Below are positions 1 to 11,587 of a stretch of 64,000 nt of DNA, piece by piece. The notes beneath the pieces are model-generated. The model was not told the origin of the DNA. It did no database searches and saw only the letters and a program-made list of their open reading frames with translations. Each line of letters opens with the position of its first letter. Position 1 is the stretch's first letter. The translations under genes were made by a program, and so were the position numbers. The stretch is from Catenaria anguillulae PL171. Its lineage: Eukaryota > Blastocladiomycota > Blastocladiomycetes > Blastocladiales > Catenariaceae. The DNA lies in contig MCFL01000013.1 of the NCBI GenBank assembly GCA_002102555.1, forward strand, positions 186,001 through 250,000, in the 5' to 3' direction.

Positions 1-718
1 GTATTCGCCATGACCACGTGCCAGTACACGGTCTGGCAGTGTGGACGGAGTTTGGTATCGATCAACTCGTCGATTTCCAGGGCCAGCTGAGCGCGATCGG
101 GGCGATCAGGGAGGACACGGCGGTGCTGGGCGCCAAACATGGCGCGCGCGTAAAGGTTGAGTTGAATTTCCGGAGTTGTGGCGAGAATGCCTGATTGCGC
201 GAGCAAAGCACGTGTCGTGTCGATTGTGGGTGCATTGGATTGCTGTTGTTTGGGTGGAATGTCTGTTGTGACGAGTGCCGGTAACCGTGGGAAAGTGGCC
301 GCCCACGAGTCGCGTGAGGCCGGGCGAGCAGTCTTGACGGCGTGGTTCAGGACGCCCAATGCGGACCAAATGTGGACACCCCATGGCACAGTGAAATCAC
401 GGTAGCCAGTTCCCCAGGTTTCGTAACACCATTGCATTTTGGCTATTTCATTCATGAGGTCAGTTTCAAGAGATTCTGCATTGGCGAGCAAGACAAGTCA
501 CGAACCCGAAGCCAGATCGCCTAAAACCAAATGCAGCTCGGGCAGCTTGGATGGGTCCACGGTCGTACGCTGTCGTTGCCTCGGACTTGTTTCCGGCTTG
601 TGTCGTCATCGCTGTCCAGCGCAGCGAGGCGGTCAAAGCGAGAGTAGTCGAAGGGTCGGCTCTTCGTGATCACTGTTGTTGGATTGGCCAACGCGCCGGA
701 GGATGGTGTCGGTGGCAT
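1..718 (-). CDS. Unidentified protein, partial (C-terminus beyond left edge)
   Basis: An open frame runs leftward from about 475 off the window edge. It is strongly coding-like, with ordered codon use and a segment rich in Trp, His and Tyr (WCYETWGTGY, then PWGVHIWSALG). A separate upstream frame starts at ATG 718 and encodes a Ser/Pro-rich N-terminus with FDYSRFDRLAALDSDDD, an acidic N-terminal style I associate only loosely with some fungal MYND-finger and Cdc37-like proteins. The exon junction is not settled. An acceptor CAG lies at 478-476, and a 52-nt intron starting with GTTTTA just upstream would join a third frame, which would require one more frame break near 600. I do not recognise the family. 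The coding call for 1-455 is firm; the first exon and its linkage are tentative. Confidence 0.5.
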
Positions 719-1020
719 GGCAAGACGTCAGAAGCGAAAAATGACAAGCAGAGAATGAATTTCCGAGACTAATGTTGAAGATGGTCGCAAGGATTTCATC
801 GAGTGTGGAGGCCTTCGTTGCCTACGAGCACCGAGGAGGATGAAGGAAGATAACCTGCGACATGCTTACGTTGAATTCGTTCATGACAGCCGGCTGCCTG
901 CAAACACAATTGCCTGTGGATTTCGGATGACAACAAAAGCTACTGCGGGCCCATTAGACATCATGATACATACTCGCCCTATGGATACCCTTTCAGCCTT
1001 AAATCTCGCCGCAATGAAAC
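719..1020. other. Intergenic spacer between divergent genes
   Basis: About 300 bases between the start of the partial minus-strand gene and the GPCR start codon. It must hold both promoters. I see no TATA box or repeat that stands out. Confidence 0.5.
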
Positions 1021-4000
1021 ATGGCCACACTGAGGCTGCCATCGATACCATGCTTTGTCAAGACTTCAGTCGCCTTGACTGTCACGGTTGCCCTTATCCT
1101 CGCCCCGACGCTTGCCCACACGCAACAACAATCTCCCGTCATTAACCTGAGGATTGGATCAGTTTTTCCATTCAATTCTCCTGATCCACAATGGCGGGCT
1201 GAATACGTGAGCAGCCGGGAATCACACGTGCTTGGATTTAAGCACGCCCAAGAAGACGGATTCTTGCCCAATGTGAACATTTCGATCATTGAGCGAGATG
1301 CAACAGGTCTTGGTCGTGGCGACGAAGGCAAATCCGTGTATGCTACACTGGGTACGCTGACATTTTGTGCTGTCCATTCGCCTACGGATATGCACCAATC
1401 GGGTATTGCCGGTGTAGACGTGATCAAGCAAGGTGTTGTGGGAATCCTCGGGGGCGGCACAAGCACAGCAGCTGCCCAAATATCCATGGTCTCACGAACT
1501 CTCCGCCTTCCAATTTGCTCCATGATTGCTGGATCGTCCATCCTCAGCAACAAGGTCGACCATCCTTGGTTTTTTCGCTTTCTCTCATCCTCGTCCACCA
1601 TGGCCAAGGCGACCATTGATTTCATCACACAGCGAGCGCAATGGAAACAGTTCAGCCTCTTGACAGAGAGCGGGAACGCTTTTGCAAGTTCATACTCTGC
1701 TGAACTTGTGAGTCTTGCCAAGGCGAACGGGTTAACCATCTTATCCAACACTGTCGTCGGACAGTCAAAAGAGTCCATGGACGACAACTTGCCTCGAATC
1801 CTCGACCAGCTCACAATGTCCGGGACAACCGTTCTTGTGTACATGCTATGGACCGCAGAAGCTGCCAAAGTGATTCAATACTTGCACACCAATCGATGGT
1901 TTGATACCGCACCACCCGGTCGCCCTCGTACCTTACTGGTTATCAACAGCCCGATTCCCGACATGATCAAGCTGTCGCCCACCATGACTGGGTCGGTAAT
2001 GCAAAAGTCGGCGTGGATTCGAGTTGGAACCACGGTTCTGGACATGCCAACGTTGTTTCCAGACTTTAAGGCCGAGTATCGGGCACAAACGGGCCAACCC
2101 TATCCGTTTCCCAACCTTTACTATTTCAACGAGGCTTATGGTTGTGCTTACGCAATGGCAGCGGGTCTTCATCGACTTGCTCAAGTCAGTGGCACATCTT
2201 TGGCAGACGTTGCTGCACGTTCTCAGACTTCATTTCAGAACATGAGCTTGTCTCTTTTCAACGTCACGAATGCAATGAAGCCGCGTCTGTCGGCCTCTGC
2301 ACGAGGGGAGACGGAGTTCCGTCTCGATACCCGGGGCGACCCGATACCATCGTACATTGACATTCGAGTTGTCAAGGGAAATTTTTCGGAAAATGGTACT
2401 GTGTTTGCCTCGCACGAGCTGCACTTGGCAACCATTCCATCGGTCGATTCGGTCAAGCTGGAGCCGTATGCGTTTCCGGGTTTGCCTGTTGGTGTGTATC
2501 CGCGAGACAGCGATCCGGAAGTGGACTTGATTGCCAGGTGGTCAAGTGCTGTGGGAATAACAACCACAGTGTGCGTCGCCGTTTGCTTTTTCCTTGTCGC
2601 AATCTCACTTTGCATGTTTGTCTACCACCGAGACCACACGGTCGTCAGAAAAACGTCACTTCCAGTTCTGATCGTGATTCACATTGTCCCGCTCCTTCTC
2701 ATGGCAAACGCACTGCTGCACATTGGTCTTCCGACTCAATCGACATGCTTCGCACGCAGCACAACCTCATCCGTGGGACTTGCTCTCTTCTTGCTCGTCT
2801 GCTCAGTTCGCATGTTTCTGCTGTGGAGAGTGACCAGTTACCGCCAGGCAGTGCAGGTGCAGCGATTGATTGATGCACCACCATCATCAGCAAAGTCCCG
2901 CAAGGATGTCGACCCGCCGCCAGCAGCAGGTGGGCTTGGTGCGCGTCGCATGTCTGGATTCAGGCAAGCAGCTATTACGATCAAATCAAGGCAGCTCTCC
3001 TCTGGATCAGGAGTGGGTCTGATTCCAACATCGGCGGGCGGGACGGGTGCCAGCACAGTCACAGTTCCTCCGACACTGAACGAGCACCAAACTTCGGGCT
3101 TGGCCCAGCAAAAATCGCTTGCAACCCGCGTCCGCTCCGTGTCGTCCATTTTCCAACGGCACAAAGCCTCGTTAAACCATCAACTCATCCTGCACGCTGC
3201 CCAGCACGAGTCTATGCTCGCTGTTCTAGACGGGCGCCGGCCCTTTGGAATCATACCTTATCTCGGCATGTACGGTGGGCCTGTCGTGCTGCTGTACGCG
3301 GCTGCCATGGCGTACTTTTTCTTCACGTGCGACATGCAGTCACTCCGAGTCCAAGTGAGCGCGAGTCAGTTTGAGTACGTGTGTCAGTGCAAAGTTCCGA
3401 GTGTCGGGCTGTCTTCTTGGCTGTTTGTGCTCGCCACGCATGCTGGTCTCGCTGCCATGATAGGGGCGTTTGGGTGGCAAACCATGCATATTGCGTTTAA
3501 TGCACATGAAGCCCGTACGTCTGTCGCATTGACTCCTGAGACATCTGCTCTCGAGCTCGAATTCGAATGATCGCTTTCTCGTGCTCATCTCGCTCTTGTT
3601 TCTTTCTGTGTGTGTTTGCCAAACATTAGGAAGGACCATCTTGACCACGCTCAATGCAGCAGTCGGAACCTCCATCTTCATCTTTATCCAATACTCGCGG
3701 CCGCTCTTCCCATTGCTTCTCTTCTATACACTCATGGTCACATTTGTTGCCACCTCTTCCGTGGCTATTTACGTCGGCCCACTGCTCATGCGCATTCATG
3801 CCTCGCACAAGCTCAATCGCTCTCAGTCAGAGTCGATGGTCGACTCGAACGAGTCGCTGTCAACAAACCGAGTGTCACCCACGGTCGCAGCGGGCAGTTC
3901 GGGCAACGCGGCCACAGTTCCGCTGGCTATCCCTACTGCTAGTGCATTGGCAGGTGGCCAGTCCGCAAATCGGAGTGCTGCCACGACTGGAGTGGGTGCT

Positions 4001-4957
4001 GAATCAACAGGGTTACCTGTTCCCACCACAACAACACCCATGCTACCAACAGGAGGGGCTGGTGTACCAGTCAAATCTTCATCAGCCCTGTCGTCCATCA
4101 TGGCCAGCAGCACAAATTCTCTCGATGCCGTTCCGTTTCCCATTTCGCCACTCGCGGCGTCACCCGTCTCGGAGCATCCACCAACGCTCTCATTCACGGC
4201 CGGTAATTCTGACGACATGCCACCAACGGTGCCAAACGAAATCACACAGCTCTTCTTGAGGGTGTTTCAGTGTCATGCTCGCCATCATTTGCCCGACTTT
4301 GTGGCCAATCAGCCAAGCGTAAAGAGCAATATCCGTGACCGAATGCAGCTGCAGTGGAATAAGAACAAGGGTGGCAAGGACGGCGTGGTCAAGGAGTGGC
4401 ACAAGTGGACGCGCGTCGAGTTGTGGTGCCTCTATAGCGGGGAGCCTGGGGTCGGGTGTGTCATGATCCAGGCGGATGGAATCAAGATTGTACGTTGGCC
4501 ATGGTGTTACCCAAATCCAATGTTGACGATAATCTTGCTATAGTCTCACGCTCTCGTGAATTAGGAATCCAACACGCTTGGCGGTCCCATGTCGGCTTTC
4601 GAAGTGCTTCCCGTTCCTGACGTGTTAAGCGTTCTGGACCCTCATGTCAAACCATCGTCCACCCCGGCCGCTGCATCCGCCGCGCCTGCAAATGCTGGTG
4701 TCCTCTACACTCGACGTACGCAAGGTGATGCTCCAGGTCCAGTTGCCTCTGTTCTGCCAAGTAACATGCCTTCGCCGTTTTTGGTTCTCCATGGCATTCA
4801 TTCACGCACATGGATTTTGCTTCAATTTCCGCACGCTCGGCATGCACGCCGGTTTGCGGGCTTGTTTGCGCCGTCGCGGTCGGTGCAACAGCTGCAGCAG
4901 AAACGAGAGCAGGGGTTGGGGCAGCAGGGAGCAGTAGGCTTGATGTCTGTTTTTTAG
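1021..4957 (+). CDS. Class C (GABA-B-like) G-protein-coupled receptor
   Basis: Three exons, 1021-3514, 3630-4489 and 4565-4957, give 1,248 residues. Donors are GTACGT in both introns; acceptors are TTAG. A signal peptide (about residues 10-33) is followed by a ligand-binding region of the periplasmic-binding-protein type (about 40-470), with stretches such as GVVGILGGGTSTAAAQIS and YYFNEAYGCAYAMAAGL. Seven membrane spans follow: five in exon 1 (about 510-830), two at the start of exon 2. The loop between spans 3 and 4 is unusually long, about 135 residues of Ser/Gly/Pro-rich sequence. A cytoplasmic tail of about 350 residues closes the protein. There is no obvious cysteine-rich linker, as in GABA-B receptors. 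Such receptors are known from zoosporic fungi and amoebae but lost from most Dikarya. The ligand is unknown; nearest alternative is an orphan class C receptor. Confidence 0.85.
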
Positions 4958-5070
4958 AATGTATACACCACGAATACTTGTACATGCTACCGTTCGGCAA
5001 AAAATAGAGTCCGTTTCCGTGAAGATGACAGGTACTCCAATCAACATTTGAGACACGCTCAATCCAAACA

Positions 5071-6272
5071 CTATACATCATCGGGCTGATAATCACATAC
5101 ACCATCACTTGTGACAACCACCCAATGACCCGGTCGCACAACAGGGTGCATCATTTGCACGGCAATGTAAGTTGGTTCATGCCCCTGTGTCCCACGTTGT
5201 GCCTGCTCGTTGTGATCCTTGTCTCCTTGGTCATCATCCTCATCCTCTGCATCGTTTACAACCGGCGGCGCGCGCCGAACCAAAAACCGCGCCGCGATAC
5301 TGGAAGCCAGATGCCTGCCCAACCGTTCCCTTGCCTCTGCATCCACCTTTTGCCCGGCGTCCATGTCACCGCGCACCATGCTCGCAAACCCAAACGGATC
5401 TGCCGGCGGTGGCTGATGCACATGATGCTGGAGTGAGCGTGGGTGTGGAATGTGCCGCTCCCAAGTGGTCAAGATGGTCGTCACGCCAAGAACCTTGAGG
5501 CGAGCAAAGTGCCTTGCAAGGAGCTGCGCCAAGTCGAGATAATCGGGCCGCGGAATGGCGAGTTTGAGCGGCCACAAGAGACTAGAGAGCGAATCGATGA
5601 TGAGATACGCAGGCGAGGACAATGAGGTTGGGCGGTGAGCAAGTGTAATGTGGCGAGCAGTTGCATGTGGTTTGTTGCTCGAACAAGGTGCAATCGCGCA
5701 AGCGTCTCGAGCGCAAGTTGATGAGCCCATTCGTGAATGGCAGTGTCGGAAGCAACCATGGTGGAAAGGGATGGATATGCCGTGGATGCACACCGGATGG
5801 CATGGGATACGAGACGCGAGTGCAAGCGGACCAGGTCGACGCGCAGGTCCGTGTCGATCAAGAGCACGGGTAGCCCGCGCCCGCCCATGGCAACAGGGAG
5901 CGCGTGCGAGTGCAGTGCAACGTTGATGAGCGCGTGTGGTGGGGTCAAGATTGGGAGCAGGAGGTATTCAATCAGCGTGGATTTGCCGGATCCAGGCGCA
6001 CCATGCAGTTCAATCACGTCGCCCTGAGACAGCGCTATGGGTGCGGAGAGTGAAGCGAGAGGGCCGTCGAGGGCTTCGAGGATAAATGGGGCCAACGGTG
6101 GGCGTGTCCGGGTTCGGTAGCAGACCTAGGGGTGACATGTTGCGTCGGAGTACATAGAGTGGGCGTGAGCGAGGACTGCAGGATCACTGGCATCCGAAGA
6201 GCTCAAACTCACATTGGACAAGGATTCATGCCGGATCGAGTTGAGGACAGACAGTCGGTCTTCAGAGGACAT
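5071..6272 (-). CDS. XRCC2: XRCC2, RAD51 paralogue (frame broken once)
   Basis: DNA repair ATPase-like RAD51 paralogue acting in homologous recombination. Exon 1 is 6272-6213 (20 codons, ending at a GTGAGT donor); an 87-nt intron ends in CCCCTAG; exon 2 is 6125-5071. The Walker A motif GAPGSGKST is clear, followed by VLLIDTDLRVDLVRL, which matches the XRCC2 hallmark IDTD segment, then LLATLHLL and a Walker B-like YLIIDSLSSLLW. Between LLATLHLL and LIIDSLSS the frame shifts by one base near 5626, with no room for an intron. One added base in the CC run there would restore 371 residues. An acidic Asp/Glu-rich insert lies near the C-terminus before TSDGVCDY. It converges on the GPCR gene with only 113 bases between stops. 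Confidence 0.85.
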
Positions 6273-7170
6273 TGCGGAGAGTGTCATTGCGTCGTTTTGT
6301 TATTCATACGTAGTTTCGCAGCATCAAGTGTAATCATATAACCGCTTTGAATAGATCATGCACGAAAGCTTCCATATGACTTCTATGTTTTCGGTGAGCC
6401 GCCGATCGATATGGGTTCGGCATCCCCCAACAGCAGAAACCCTTGGTTCCCCAACACGCTCACCAGCCCGCCCGCACCAACCAATCAGGTGTCTCAGGTT
6501 GGCCACGGCATGACAACACGCTGGCGGCAGCACCTTCAATTTTCACACTTTGCGCCTGAGCGTGCAAGGGCAAGAACCCCAACCCCCAACGAGGCGAGAC
6601 AAAACGCGTTCGCAGCCATTTGGTATGGGTAACCTCTTCCCACACCACACTGACCCTGTCCCTCTGTTTTCTCAATGCATATTGCATGTCAGCACAAAAA
6701 TGCCAACAAAATTTGTTCTTGCTGGCGCCAATGGAACTGAATGAACGCCGCCTGCATGCCAGTCCTCGCTCTGCAAATGTTCCGATCGAACCCCACAAAC
6801 CCCTCGTCGTTTGTTCTCGTTTGCCATTGCCATTGCCGTCGGTCTGTCGAGTGAGACATTCCATTGCCGCGAGCCAGCAGCTGCCGCCAGCCGATGCAGG
6901 ATGCACTGGAGGTCGATTGCTCTACATCGGACTTGTGGTTTCCCCCAACTCAATTTGATTCGGCCATTTCCGATCCGAAACTCTTCCCTGCCCAACCCGT
7001 GCCAGTGACTATAGTGATCGCCTCGGACTTGTCCTTAAGTATCGCCCATCGTCCCACATTGCCCCGTCCCCGTCTGCTCCACACCGCGTGTAGGTATACC
7101 CAGCTCCTATCTTTGTATCATCTATCATAGCGTTGCTTCACTTGCTGCCCCGCGTCATCATCAACCAACC
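6273..7170. other. Divergent intergenic region, XRCC2 / acyltransferase
   Basis: About 900 bases holding both 5' regions. Pyrimidine-rich segments precede the acyltransferase start (7040-7170). I see no conserved gene, RNA or repeat. Confidence 0.5.
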
Positions 7171-9094
7171 ATGCTCGACTCGTTCGTCACGGCTCTATCG
7201 ACATATGTCCCACTCCCGGACGACAAATCCGGTGCCTCTCGGCGCTCGTCCTCAGCTACCCACTCAGTCTGCCGCTAATGTGGCACCCGTCCCGGCCATC
7301 TGCCGCATCGCCCGCACCCACATGGGCCGTCTCTCTCAAGTACCTCTACATCTGCGCGTGCTCGGCATTTTTGTGCACATTCTGCTTCCCTGACCCATGG
7401 GACCTGTTCCACCTGACCCTCGGGCCCGTCCTCGTGTGGCTCATTCTCGCCGTGTGCATCCAACTCAACCGGCCAAAGCTCATTCCATACCTCGCGTGGA
7501 CCGTGGTCCTCTCGCACATGTCGTTTTCGCACTTGCGGCGCCAATGGACCGACTGGGGTGGATACAAGTTTGACCACACGGCCCCGCAAATGGTCATGGT
7601 GCTCAAGCTTACGAGCGCCGCATGGGCTGTCCACGACTATTATGTGTCGCGCATGGCCAAGCGCGCTGGTAAAGATGCACACTTGAGTTCGCGGCAACGC
7701 GCCATGGCCATTCCTGTGCCGTCCTTGCTCGAGTTTGCAGCCTACATTTTTTACTTTGGCGGCTTGTTTGTTGGGCCTGCGTTCGAAATTGCAGAGTTTC
7801 GCAGATTTGTCTCGGGCGATATGTTTTTGGAAGGCGCGGCTACGTCAGCTTTGGCCGCAGCCGAGGATGCTTCGGCGGCGTCAGTTGAGGGAAAGCGTTC
7901 AAGGGTCGATTCCGCACACGACGATTCAGACTCGACCGCGGAGCAGCACCCGCTTATGTCGTCGGCCAAATCGCCCGCACCCCCACACCCTCGCGTGTGA
8001 CCCCGCGCGTGCCCAACCCAACGCTGCCCATGCTGCGTGCACTCCTCACATCGATCGTGTTCATGGGCGGCGTCGTGACGCTGTCTGAGCGGTACGCCTT
8101 TTCGCGGCTGCTGACGCCAGCGTACTTGGCGCCCATCACTTCGGTCGGCACACTCGTCCGCCGGTTTTGGAGATTGCAATTGTCTGGGTTTGCTGCCCGT
8201 CAGCAGTACTACTCGGTGTGGCTGCTGGCCGAAGGCAGTTGTATTTTGGCCGGCCTCGGGTATGCGGGCGAAGGCAAGTGGGATCGCGTGTCGAATGTCA
8301 AGGTGGTGAGTTTGGAAACGGCACGAGCTTCAAGGGCGTGATTGATAACTGGGTATGTTGACGCACGCCGCCTCGTCTCAAAGGTTGTATCGTTCACTTA
8401 GCTGAACTATTTGTTTTTTGATTGTCAGAACATGGGCACGGCCTCTTGGCTCAAGCACTCTGTGTACCTCCGCCTGACTCCCCCCGGCACGCGCCCCACA
8501 GCGCTCACCACTATCGCCACCTACGCCACATCGGCCATCTGGCACGGCTTCTACCCAGGCTACTACCTGACCTTCATTTCTGGCGCACTCATCACGGAAA
8601 CCGCCAAAATCCTCCGACGCACGCTGCGACCACGTGCGGTCGCGACGGGTTCGGCCACGATCAAGCTCGCGTACGATGTGGGCGGCTGGGTCCTGACCCA
8701 GTCAGTACTCAACTATGTGGTTGCCCCGTTCCTGTTGCTCGGTCTTGACGAGAGCTGGAGCGTGTGGAAGGCCAATGCGTTTGTGGGCCACATTGGGTTG
8801 CTTGTGGCCGTGGTTGCATGCAAGGTGATTGGCGCGCCGCGCCGTCCGGCGCCGGTTGCGGGGCTCAAGGCGGGCGTTGCGGTCGAGTCGGATTCGCCCG
8901 CGGTGGTGTTGCCTGTGAATGCCGGTAAGCCTGCGTCCATCTTTGAGGCGGATGCAAGTGGGGTCAAGTTTGAGTTGGACGCGGATGTGATGCGGCGAGC
9001 GGCGGCAGCTGAGAGCGGGCGCAGCGGGTCCAATTCGCCCACCCGACGCAGGAGGAAGACGAGTCCCGGGCTGAGGAGTGCGGTTGGGGCGTAA
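7171..9094 (+). CDS. ALE1: MBOAT lysophospholipid acyltransferase (ALE1/LPT1 type; two frame breaks)
   Basis: Membrane-bound O-acyltransferase that re-acylates lysophospholipids at the ER. Exons: 7171-7879, 7930-8352 and 8429-9094; donors GTCAGT and GTATGT. The order of segments follows yeast Ale1: an N-terminal span ending LSYPLSLPL, HTAPQMVMVLKLTSAAW, EFAAYIFYFGGLFVGPAFE, GLGYAGEGKWDRVSNV, the Asn motif DNWNMGTASWL (spliced across intron 2) and the catalytic His in SAIWHGFYPGYY. Two one-base losses break the frame, near 7231 (a GG run) and near 8304 (GGTGGTGAG). With both bases supplied the exons give 599 residues in one frame. The C-terminus ends in a basic Arg/Ser tail. Intron 1 is only 50 nt and is inferred from phase. 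Confidence 0.85.
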
Positions 9095-9292
9095 GGAAGG
9101 AGGTTTCGCTTGCCTTTCTGGCGCGAACGAGTATATTGTCCACATGTCATTCATTCATTCTTGACTTGCCGTGAATTGAGGCTGTTTGATTCTTTCTTTT
9201 TTCCCCCAACATACATACAAAAAACATGATATCCTATGCCTGACACGACACAATGCTCAATGAAATCGCCTTTATCACACATACATCACTCC

Positions 9293-11108
9293 TTACGAAT
9301 CGCCAATGACATAATTGCCCTTCTGAGCAATCGCATAGAAATGCACCGACGCTTGATTCACAACCGCAACCAAATGCTCAGCAAACCCGTCTGAATTGGC
9401 CTCCACGTGCGGCAATCCATGCTCTGCCAAGCGCTCGGCACTCAGGACGCTCACGGCAAAGTCTGGCCGAGGCGGATCACTCGGCTTGAATTTGGCCGCA
9501 GTCACCGACATTGGCTTCCACACGTCATAATCCCACGTCGGATTGTGCATTTGCTGGTCCACTTGCACTGGCGTATGATTGGGCATGCGCTTCGGAACAA
9601 GCGTACGCAGGCGCGTGCGCGACACAACAGGAAGCAGGATAAACTGCCAGATGCATGTCCAGTAGAGCGTGGCAAAGCGAAGCACCAGGGCCACGGCAGT
9701 CGGAAAACGTGAATGCCGTGGCCAAAAGTGCGCCAGCGTGGTCGACAGCGAGGGCGCAAATGTTGACGGTGTGCGAGCTGCTCGGGATTGCGCCACCGCC
9801 GACGGGTGCACAAATCCATGGCCGGCGCGTGTGACCATGTATCCGGCTTCTTTGAGTTGCATATAGACCTAGATGACGCATCAGCGCTCCGTTTGACGTG
9901 ACTTATCAACCGGCGAAAAAAAAAAGAGAGACAGCCATGCACATACCAGATACATATCGCGCATCCTCGGACCTGCTCTACCGACCACCTCATCATACCA
10001 CTGGTCAACGGTCCACCCGCCAGCCTCGCCCTTGCCATCCATCTGCACATACAAATCACCACGGGCAATCAAAAACATGCCCTCCTCGGGCCACAAGATC
10101 CGTGCGTTCATGGGCCCACGCTGGCCCATGCGGGGCATGACGGATCCGCGCGCATGTGCCACGTGAAACCGGCGGGTGGTCGGGTCCCAAGTGCCTTGGT
10201 TTGCGTGTGCGGCGGCGGCAGCGACGATGACAACGACGACGTATAGGTCGAGGCGACGAGGGCGGTGCGGGCTTGCGCCAGAGCTTGCGGGAGACTCGTG
10301 CGTGATGCGAGCTTGCCATCGGCCGTGAGTTGGATCGGTGGGCTCGCGATTTGGGTGCGAGTGGCGAAAAGGGTAGTGACAGTGGGCGGATCGAGGATGG
10401 ATGTGCGGAGAATGCTGGATGCGTCGCCGGCTTGATCAGATTGGGTGACATTGGATGCGGGCGAGACGGGCGACTTGGCCACGGGGTGCTCATACGGATC
10501 CGGATAACTTGCGGGAGGCGGTGGAGATTCGGTCGCAGACGAGCGAGAAGTGGCAGCAGGCGCTGGGGAGCCTTTCCTGGCGGTGGCGAGGAGCGCTGGG
10601 ATGTAATCGTCGAGAGTATCAATTGACTAGAACAATGAAAAGAAGAGTCGAACGTTAGCGACGAGCGGGGCCAGTCTCGGGTTGAGTTGCGTACAGTTTC
10701 GGCGGCCGATCGAAGACCAGGAGCTGCTGCGCCTTGGCTGCTACCCGTTGTAGGCGACACTGGCGACTCGGGCGAGAATGGAGATGGCGGCAGCAAGTCC
10801 TTGGCTTTGGCTCGACCGGCCTTGGTCGTGGAGCTTGAGCTTGCAGCGCGGCGAAGCGTCGGTGGCGTGGCCGCGTCCATGCCAACCGCGGCTTGGCCCA
10901 TGGACCCTGTCGAGCTTGAGCGGCTGAGATCGCCCCCATTCGTCATGCGTGGTGCACTGGACGAGGCGGCAGTTGCAGGTGCAGGTCCCGTCACCGACAG
11001 CTCTGATGACGGTGTGGTGGCCGCGGCAGCATTGCCATTGGTTTTGGTACCGGCCCCGGCCCCAGCCTTGCGCTCAGCCGCGCGGCGCTGCTTGCGATTC
11101 CGTGCCAT
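9293..11108 (-). CDS. SEN54: tRNA-splicing endonuclease subunit Sen54 (one frame break)
   Basis: Structural subunit of the tRNA intron endonuclease. Exons: 11108-10695, 10626-9947 and 9868-9293. The middle exon carries the N2-type domain, LWPEEGMFLIARGDLYVQM, followed across intron 2 by YMQLKEAGYMVTRAGHGF, which matches the Sen54 PEEALYLLE and LKRLGYVV pair. The C-terminal exon has WDYDVWKP and PDFAVSVL, and ends with an SVHFYAIAQKGNYVIG strand typical of the endonuclease fold. The first 138 residues, opening MARNRKQRR, are a low-complexity Ser/Ala/Pro extension not seen in yeast Sen54. A one-base loss near 10194 (a CC run on the plus strand) separates the Ser-rich part from the TWDP segment. 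The upstream frame is open to 11354 but contains no ATG before 11108. About 556 residues with the break repaired. Confidence 0.8.
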
Positions 11109-11587
11109 TTTTCGTGCACCTGCCCTGCCCTCGGTTGGCTTGGGGGAACTACGACTCGTGGTCGTGAGTCGTGATCCCTGGTCGGCAGGACGGGCGAAGC
11201 GTGGTGGTGAGCGATTCGAACCGGCCAGAAGCTTTGCACTGTCGGTCAGTATTTTAATTGCCGGGAGTATAATTGCATGGGCCGGCTCGAGACTGGACTC
11301 GTGCCTTTGGTTCAAGTTCCGCGTTGCCGTCGCCTCGGGCGTGGATCCTGCCACCCGGGTTCAGGTCGTCGTGATATCATTTCGCAGGACGAGTGCACAG
11401 GAATACAGAGGATACGGGATAAACATGGGACATTTGGTCAGGCAAGGATGGCATGTACACACGGAATCGGGAATTATACTGTACATGCATCTTTGGACTT
11501 GAAGGCCAGAACACATGGCTACCGACCGGGCTGCTCTCGCCTCAACAGCTGCACTGCTTGGGTTGATGCTGCTGCCTCCTCCTGCTC
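11109..11587. other. Spacer between two minus-strand genes
   Basis: The upstream region of SEN54 and the 3' region of the DUF7918-like gene. The SEN54 frame stays open without an ATG over the first 245 bases, so a 5' UTR or non-AUG extension is possible. Nothing else is seen. Confidence 0.45.

Noticed and set aside
8297-8428. GTGAGT at 8306 as the donor of the second acyltransferase intron
   Set aside because: Using it would delete the conserved segment with DNW that joins NMGTASWL. GTATGT at 8353 plus a one-base break keeps the catalytic Asn motif.
11210-11235. GATTCGAACC resembling a tRNA T-arm
   Set aside because: The flanking bases do not form the T stem, and no acceptor or anticodon stem could be drawn.
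10056-11354. A 432-codon minus-strand frame across SEN54
   Set aside because: It starts at GTG and, after the first exon, runs through the intron and the wrong frame of exon 2. The Sen54 motifs lie in another frame.
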